Of a stretch of 64,000 nucleotides of DNA, positions 58,690 to 64,000 are shown one piece after another. The translations under genes were made by a program, and so were the position numbers. The number at the start of each line of letters is the position of its first letter. Within the stretch, counting starts at the first letter, position 1. The notes beneath the pieces are model-generated. The model did no database searches. It was not told the DNA's origin and was given only the letters and a program-made list of their open reading frames with translations. The DNA comes from CAIWMF01 sp964402065 (GTDB taxonomy: Bacteria; Verrucomicrobiota; Verrucomicrobiia; Chthoniobacterales; UBA6821), in assembly GCA_964402065.1 (NCBI GenBank), contig CAYOAN010000006.1, positions 62,001 to 126,000 of the forward strand, read 5' to 3'.

Positions 58690-59305
58690 CAGGGCTCTTT
58701 CATTGTGGAGGAACGATTGGCTTGCAGCTTCTGGTACGGCTTCGTCTCTTTGGCGGTTCCTATTTTCTTATTTTTGTTTCATGGCGTGATCGGCTGAAAC
58801 AAGATTTACGATGGGCTCCCATAGCATTTTTTCTGTTTGTTTTATGTTGTCTTTGCACTTCTCAACTTCAAATAGTAAGAAATGCGCTCGCCTTTTTCCC
58901 GCTCACTTTGGCGTTCTATGATCGATAAGCGGATCAGAAAAAATGGGGAAATTTTTTTATGCTGATCTTCTTTTTTTGCTCTGGTCATGGATCCATCCCT
59001 CTTCCCCCTACAGAACGTCAAGCGATGGCAGCCGCGTAATCCTCAATCCTTAGCTTACAACTTCATCATTTATCAAAAGCAGCCGCAGTCACTATCAGTC
59101 AAAAACCCAGCTCTTTCTGCAGGGTTAACACGCTTCTTAGCCCAGCTCTCAACAAGGAAACATCGGCTTAGAACAACCTGCTATTATAGTCGAGTTTATT
59201 GCTGCCATGAGGGAAATAGAGAGAAAGACGGTCATTGCCCCTCGGGCTCTCAATCTGTATCCTTTCTCTACACCCCTGATCAGTTTTACATTTAGCTCCA
59301 GTTTA
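58690..59305 (+). pseudogene. Decayed coding region
   Basis: There are fragments without a continuous frame: a 68-codon membrane-like frame from TTG 58722 after GGAGGAACG (LFGGSYFLIFVSWRDRLKQDLRWAPIAFFLFVLCCL), a short frame reading IFFFCSGHGSIPLPPTERQAMAAA, and LEQPAIIVEFIAAMREIERKTVIAPRALNLYPF before 59300. The last two have coding character in different frames. Likely remnants of one or two genes; identity unknown. Confidence 0.35.
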
Positions 59306-59310
59306 TCAAT

Positions 59311-60381
59311 ATGAAATCCGAATCCCGTGCTTTTTTAAAGAACCTCCTTGAAACTCCCTCTCCGTCAGGATTTGAGACCCGTGGGCAAAAACTCTGGGTC
59401 GATTATGTGACTCCTTTTGCAGATCGTGTCGAGGTCGATGCCTATGGAAATGCTTTCGCCACCATCAATCCAGAAGGTTCTCCTAAAATCCTTTTGGCAG
59501 GGCATGTTGATGAGATCGGGATGATGGTTTCTTATATTTCGGATGAAGGATACCTCTATTTTAAAGGGATCGGAGGCATTGATCAGACGTTGGTCCGTGG
59601 ACAACGGGTTGTTGTTCATGGTGCTCAGGGAGCTATTCCTGGGGTGACCGGCCTTCTTGCCATTCATTTGCAAGAGCCAGATGATCGGAAAAAAGTCCCT
59701 CCACTCCACGAAATGTACATCGACATCGGCGCCTCTTCCCGCAAGGAGGCAGAACAACTTGTCAGTATTGGAGATGCGGTGACCTATGCTGCTGGTTTTC
59801 AGGAGTTGGCAGGAGGACGTTTTGCTGCCCGGGGATGTGATAATCGGATTGGCGCTTGGGCTTCTGCAGAGGCACTCCGTCTTGTGAGCAAGGATCGGAA
59901 AAATTTAAAAGCATGCGTGATTGCTCTTTCGACGATTCAAGAAGAAAACGGTCTCTATGGAGCGACAATGGCCAGTTACACCATTCATCCGGATGTCGCG
60001 CTGGTAGTTGATGTCACGCATGCGACCGACATCCCAAACTGCTCAAAACCCAAATTTGGCGAAGTGAAACTTGGAAAAGGTCCCGTCCTTAGCGTCGGCA
60101 GCTCGAATCATCCAGTCGTCAATGATCGACTCCGGGCTGTTGCTAAGAGAAATAAAATCAATCTGCAAATTGAAACCAACCCTCGTTGGACAGGCACGGA
60201 TGCTGATGCCATCTTTTTACAAAAGGGAGGCATTCCAACAACATCGATTGGCGTTCCCAATCGGTACATGCACTCTCCTGTAGAGATGATTCAAGCTTCC
60301 GATCTTCAAGAAACTGCCGAGTTGCTCGCAGCATTTTCATTGAGCATCAAGAAAGATGAAAAATTTGGGGTGAAGCTGTAA
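59311..60381 (+). CDS. M42-family metallo-aminopeptidase
   Basis: 356 aa. Metal ligands appear in LLAGHVDEIGMMV, the RGCDNRIGAWA segment, QEENGLYGATMA (catalytic Glu pair), VVDVTHATD and a late MHSPVEM. FLKNLLETPSPSGFE is the M42 N-terminus. Such cytosolic tetrahedral aminopeptidases degrade peptides; homologues are often mislabelled endoglucanase. The ATG at 59311 follows the decayed region; no operon partner. Confidence 0.92.
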   Translation: MKSESRAFLKNLLETPSPSGFETRGQKLWVDYVTPFADRVEVDAYGNAFATINPEGSPKILLAGHVDEIGMMVSYISDEGYLYFKGIGGIDQTLVRGQRVVVHGAQGAIPGVTGLLAIHLQEPDDRKKVPPLHEMYIDIGASSRKEAEQLVSIGDAVTYAAGFQELAGGRFAARGCDNRIGAWASAEALRLVSKDRKNLKACVIALSTIQEENGLYGATMASYTIHPDVALVVDVTHATDIPNCSKPKFGEVKLGKGPVLSVGSSNHPVVNDRLRAVAKRNKINLQIETNPRWTGTDADAIFLQKGGIPTTSIGVPNRYMHSPVEMIQASDLQETAELLAAFSLSIKKDEKFGVKL

Positions 60382-60443
60382 GAAAAAAAAGGGATGAAAT
60401 TTTTTTGGAAGCTGGTTCCTATTTCAAAAAAAAATAGGAAGAA

Positions 60444-60593
60444 AATTGATCAAGCTGAAAAGAACGGAGAGATTTTTAGAAAAGGCAAGGCCGAAGACTG
60501 AGCGCTATCTCAACGATAACGTGATGGGATAAGAACGCTGCTTGTTTCTAAATAAGATCACGTCAATTTATCGCCATTTCTAAGTAATTTGAC
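60444..60593. repeat. Family B palindromic element
   Basis: The core TTTTTAGAAAAGGCAAGGCC and CGAAGACTGAGCGCTATCTC is followed by the hairpin GCGCTATC-TCAAC-GATAACGT at 60502-60522. The inner arm pair is TTTAGAAA / TTTCTAAA, and the right end is AGTAATTTGAC. The left outer arm is truncated. It lies in the gap between convergent genes. Confidence 0.8.
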
Positions 60594-60622
60594 TACAGGC
60601 TCAGCTAGTTGCTAAGGCTGTT

Positions 60623-62200
60623 TTAGCCTTCTGCTCCTGGAGCGGCTAAAGCCTGTTCCCTCTCAGTACGCTTTTTGTAGGAAATGCGGCTGTGCAACAT
60701 TCCGAGGAGAGAGAGGACGATGGCATCCACAACTTGATGGAGTTCTTTCATCGTGATAGGACATTCATCATATTGACCGTCGTGCAGGCGCTCTTCCATA
60801 AGATCGTGGACAAGATCAGCGAGGCGTTGAGGAGTTGGCTTTTCTACACTACGAGAAGCGCTTTCTGCTGCATCAGCGAGGCCAATGATAGCAGCTTCTT
60901 TCGACTGTGGTTTGGGCCCTGGATAACGAAAGTTTTCAATAGCTAAGTCTGGAATATCTTGGGGGCGCAAGTTCATCATCTTGCCACCAAGCTGCGCATC
61001 TTGCTGTTGTTGTTGAGCGCGCTGGAAAAAGTAGCGAATGATAGTTGTTCCATGGTGCTGGCGAATAATATCGATGATGCGAAGAGGAAGTTTATTTTTA
61101 AGAGCAAGATCAACGCCCTCTTTAACGTGGGCAGCGATAATGAGAGCGCTCATGGTTGGCGTGAGTGTATCGTGAGGATTTTTTTCAGAAGAAATGTTTT
61201 CCGTGAAGTACTCTGGTTTAACGAGTTTTCCAATGTCGTGAAAATAAGCCCCCACACGGCAAATCGTCGTATTTGCGCCGACGGCCTCTGCCGCAGCCTC
61301 TGCGAGTTGAGCTAAAGCCAGACTGTGTTGGTAAGTTCCTGTGGCTTCAACGGAGAGTCTTCGTAGAAGTGGATGGTTAAGATCCGACATTTCAATCCAT
61401 GAAATATCAGTTTTAATGCGAAAGATGGCTTCCAAAATTGGCAAAAGCCCGCTCACAACAACAGCAGTGCAGAGCCCGCTTCCAACAGCTGTCATACTTT
61501 GGAAAAAAAGGAGAGACCAGGGAATGTTTTTGAGTGTTGCGTTTTCGAGAGGGCCAAGTTTTCCAAAAATAATAGCGAGGATACCAGCAGCAATACCGCT
61601 ATAAATTCCAGCACGGATAATGAGAGAGCGACGGCGAACATGGCGTGTTGCGAGGACGGCCACTAGACCGGTGATCAATGACGTGATCATGAAGAGAGGA
61701 TGAGAACCACTAAAAAGAAAAGCGATCCACAGACTGCTGAAGAGCGTGGCAAAAAGACCTTCGCTCTTTCCCAACAAAACAGAAAGTGCCAAAGGGGCCA
61801 ATGCGTATGGCAGCAAAAATGGAACAACGCTGGTGTAGAGGCTATCATGCGCTCCGTGAAGCAAGAGGAATTTTAACAAGACACCCTGTGTGAGAAGCGC
61901 TCCAAAGACCAATGCTAAGCGAGAATTACTACGCAAGACTTCGGAGCCGCTGATCCAAAGGTGCCCCAGTGCACCAACAAAAATAAAAAGCGTGAGAGAG
62001 ACGCGCTGTGGGGCGTAAGGATCAGAACCATAAAAATCAAGCACACCAAAGCCGAGAGCAATAACAAGAAGAAGCAACAAGCGGATCATTTTTGCCTTTT
62101 CGAGGAGGAGCAAAAACTTATTTCGTTCTACACGACGGCGTGTCTTGCCACACGCAAGACCGCGGGCAGCTAGCTGGCGCTGTTCAAAATACTTGACCAT
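60623..62200 (-). CDS. PgpH-like membrane HD-domain phosphodiesterase
   Basis: 525 aa. About seven membrane helices (residues 38-270) precede a cytosolic HD domain: ATGTYQHSLALAQLAEAAAEAVGANTTICRVGAYFHDIGKLVKPEYFTENI and IIRQHHGTTIIRYFFQRA. This fits the PgpH family that hydrolyses c-di-AMP. The large extracytoplasmic 7TMR-HDED domain of full PgpH is missing, so this is a short form. It follows phoH by 45 bases on the same strand; ybeY, commonly next to this pair, is not seen. Confidence 0.85.
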   Translation of the reverse strand: MVKYFEQRQLAARGLACGKTRRRVERNKFLLLLEKAKMIRLLLLLVIALGFGVLDFYGSDPYAPQRVSLTLFIFVGALGHLWISGSEVLRSNSRLALVFGALLTQGVLLKFLLLHGAHDSLYTSVVPFLLPYALAPLALSVLLGKSEGLFATLFSSLWIAFLFSGSHPLFMITSLITGLVAVLATRHVRRRSLIIRAGIYSGIAAGILAIIFGKLGPLENATLKNIPWSLLFFQSMTAVGSGLCTAVVVSGLLPILEAIFRIKTDISWIEMSDLNHPLLRRLSVEATGTYQHSLALAQLAEAAAEAVGANTTICRVGAYFHDIGKLVKPEYFTENISSEKNPHDTLTPTMSALIIAAHVKEGVDLALKNKLPLRIIDIIRQHHGTTIIRYFFQRAQQQQQDAQLGGKMMNLRPQDIPDLAIENFRYPGPKPQSKEAAIIGLADAAESASRSVEKPTPQRLADLVHDLMEERLHDGQYDECPITMKELHQVVDAIVLSLLGMLHSRISYKKRTEREQALAAPGAEG

Positions 62201-62245
62201 AAAAACAAGATATAATTTGCAGACGGGAGGTTACACGAAAAACGA

Positions 62246-63268
62246 TCATGAATGAACACCAGGTGTCTGCGACCTGCTTGCTTGATAGGCTTTGATAATA
62301 GCCTGGACGAGCGCGTGGCGGACGACGTCTTTTTCTTTAAAATAGTGAAACCCAATCCCTGCTGTTTTTTTTAGGATAGAAGTCGCTTCCAAGAGACCGC
62401 TCGGTTTGTTTTTTGGCAAATCAATTTGAGTTACGTCGCCCGTAATGATGCAGCGTGATCCGCGGCCAATACGAGTAAGAAACATGAACATCTGTTCGGT
62501 TGTCGTATTTTGAGCTTCATCCAAAATAATGAAGGCATTATTCAATGTTCGGCCTCGCATATAGGCAAGTGGTGCGATCTCAAGAATGTTTTTATCGATA
62601 TAACGCTGGATCTCTTCAGGCTCGAGCATTTCGTGTAAAGCATCGTACAAAGGACGAAGATAAGGGAAAATTTTTTCCTGGAGAACGCCGGGAAGAAATC
62701 CCAAAGCCTCTCCTGCCTCAACAGCGGGGCGTGTCAAAATAATACGACTGACTTTTTCTTGTTTTAACGCAGCGACTGCTTTCGCCATAGCAAGGTACGT
62801 TTTTCCAGTTCCTGCTGGACCAAGTCCAAAGGTAATATCGTGTTGGTCAATTTGATGAAGATAGGAGCGCTGAGATTCCGTTTGAGGGACAACAGGAGGC
62901 TTGCGCGGGGAGCAAAAAATGCGATCGGCCGACTTTTCTTTCCCTTCAAAAGCTGATTGTTGCACGATGTCCAAAAACTCATATTGGCCGATGCCACCAT
63001 CACGTTCGTGCAGTTGTTGCAAGCGTTCAAAAATCCAGATGGCTCGCTTTATTGACGCAGAAGAGCCAGTGAAGCGGATCCATGCATCGCGTGTTGTAAT
63101 CGTAATGCAAAGAGCTTCTTCCATAGCGCGAAGCAATTTTTCGTCATTATGATAGAGGCTTCGCAGCAAATGAGGGTCATCAAATTCTAGCGTCTGTTCA
63201 AGAGAGAGGGATTTTTGAGAGGAAGATTTCACTTTATTGGAGATCTGGAGCGACTGGAGACAAAGCAA
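62246..63268 (-). CDS. PhoH-family ATPase
   Basis: 340 aa. Walker A in ITFGLGPAGTGKTYLAMAKAVAAL, then RIILTRPAVEAGEALGFLPG, MRGRTLNNAFIILDEAQNTT (Walker B) and RCIITGDVTQIDLPKNKPSGL, all PhoH signatures. The N-terminal KH-like part is present. It is an RNA-linked ATPase of unclear role, usually beside ybeY and pgpH-like genes. Confidence 0.95.
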   Translation of the reverse strand: MLCLQSLQISNKVKSSSQKSLSLEQTLEFDDPHLLRSLYHNDEKLLRAMEEALCITITTRDAWIRFTGSSASIKRAIWIFERLQQLHERDGGIGQYEFLDIVQQSAFEGKEKSADRIFCSPRKPPVVPQTESQRSYLHQIDQHDITFGLGPAGTGKTYLAMAKAVAALKQEKVSRIILTRPAVEAGEALGFLPGVLQEKIFPYLRPLYDALHEMLEPEEIQRYIDKNILEIAPLAYMRGRTLNNAFIILDEAQNTTTEQMFMFLTRIGRGSRCIITGDVTQIDLPKNKPSGLLEATSILKKTAGIGFHYFKEKDVVRHALVQAIIKAYQASRSQTPGVHS

Positions 63269-63395
63269 TGAGTGGTTAACAGCGGGTAATAAGTAAGAGG
63301 GTCGCCTTCGACAAAGATAAATTTAAAAAAAGTCTCATAGGCACATCAAATTTATTAAAAACTCATTCATCATGGGTTTCGTCACCCGAAAACCA

Positions 63396-63872
63396 TTATT
63401 TTTTCTTATCCTTATATCCGTAAACTAAAGCCCAATGAGTTCTCTCTTCTGGCGATTGGTGAATCTGGACAATGGCGTAATAGGTGCCAGTATTTTTCGG
63501 GACAATATAGGCGCCTGCAGCGCTAAAATGCTTTTTATCATTTGGTTTTTGCCAGCTTTCAGTTTCTGCTAGTTGGCCAGCCTCATCGTAAAGGTGAACA
63601 GAAATAACAGCTGCTTTGACATCAGAGCCTAAGACAAACCAATATTCATTTCCTTTGAAAAGCTGCGCAGTAACGGCTTGGCGATCATTGACGCCAAGAT
63701 CGCCTCCCCAAGCATCTTTCCGGAAGGCATACTGTCTATGATAAGGCAGGGCCGCTTCGTAAGCAAACGAGAGAGCATCATCCACTGTTGCGTGAACAGC
63801 CCCGGCACACGCGATCATCCCTGTCAAAACAAGGAGACATCGTTTAAAAAGGAATGAAAAATGCGATCTCAC
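63396..63872 (-). CDS. Exported hypothetical protein
   Basis: 158 aa with a signal peptide (RCLLVLTGMIACAGAVHA). The mature part (AYEAALPYHRQYAFRKDAWGGDLGVNDRQAVTAQLFKGNEYWFVLGSDVKAAVISVHLYDEAGQ) resembles small periplasmic beta-sandwich proteins, but no family is named. It starts 5 bases after the stop of the preceding partial gene, so they form an operon. Confidence 0.7.
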   Translation of the reverse strand: MRSHFSFLFKRCLLVLTGMIACAGAVHATVDDALSFAYEAALPYHRQYAFRKDAWGGDLGVNDRQAVTAQLFKGNEYWFVLGSDVKAAVISVHLYDEAGQLAETESWQKPNDKKHFSAAGAYIVPKNTGTYYAIVQIHQSPEERTHWALVYGYKDKKK

Positions 63873-63877
63873 AGGAA

Positions 63878-64000
63878 TTAAGAAGTCGTATTGATGAGAG
63901 CAATGAGTTCACTAGTCAGTGCATGAATTTTTTGAATCCGCTCCTGTTGAATGATGCCACTTTTTTCTCCAATGATGCGGGCAATTTGGTCCAATACTTT
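63878..64000 (-). CDS. C-terminal end of a hypothetical protein
   Basis: The frame enters from the right edge and reads KVLDQIARIIGEKSGIIQQERIQKIHALTSELIALINTTS then TAA. It is helical and about 40 residues are visible; not identifiable. It is co-directional with the next gene, 5 bases apart. Confidence 0.6.
   Translation of the reverse strand, partial: KVLDQIARIIGEKSGIIQQERIQKIHALTSELIALINTTS

Overview
This is a bacterial chromosome segment of moderate, AT-leaning base composition. The gene set points to the PVC group, most likely a host-associated verrucomicrobium; this is inference, because the window holds no rRNA. Pointers are small-type PurL with separate PurS and PurQ, HemQ, two OprB-like carbohydrate porins, an APC amino-acid antiporter, and at least three CesT-type chaperones of the kind that serve type III secretion effectors. 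No secretion apparatus gene lies in the window, so a type III system is implied, not seen.

Layout. 0-1 kb: 5' part of a UvrD/RecB-like helicase. 1.1-8.4 kb: minus-strand locus of candidate secreted proteins with two CesT-like chaperones and a tRNA-Ala; two proteins carry a signal peptide and three carry basic nuclear-localisation-like stretches. Three of its reading frames are interrupted (in-frame stop, frameshift, A6-tract frame change), so the locus is decaying, recoded, or mis-sequenced. 8.5-12.2 kb: rpmH-rnpA-yidD-yidC and a DnaJ-type gene. 12.3-13.1 kb: 251-bp tandem array. 13.1-25.6 kb: porin, serS, tilS, purD, panD, tadA, second porin, AsmA-like protein. 26-31.4 kb: priA, pseudopilin, glgB. 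31.5-34.1 kb: unknown 874-aa protein, a possible effector. 34-41.5 kb: glycosyltransferase, tandem glycoside hydrolases, amino-acid and sugar transporters. 41.6-49.4 kb: CesT chaperone, glnD, an AT-rich gap that is a candidate replication origin, mnmG, lpd, dciA-like, folB. 49.8-57.8 kb: ferredoxin, glycosyltransferase, hemQ, ispE, a second sulfatase-modifying-factor-fold protein, purL-purQ-purS. 58-64 kb: secreted proteins, M42 peptidase, pgpH-like, phoH.

The most unusual content is non-coding. At least four families of about 120-165-bp palindromic elements (here A, B, C, D) occupy many intergenic gaps. They differ in their terminal inverted repeats but share a core order, and families A-C share a hairpin whose stem covaries between copies. 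One A element sits inside a copy of the D-array sequence whose uninterrupted form is present elsewhere in the window. D-element ends supply the stop codons of two genes. Separately, runs of a 7-bp motif close to CTGYAAY lie just upstream of the start codons of at least five genes.

All function calls rest on reading the protein sequences and remembered family features; no database search was done.
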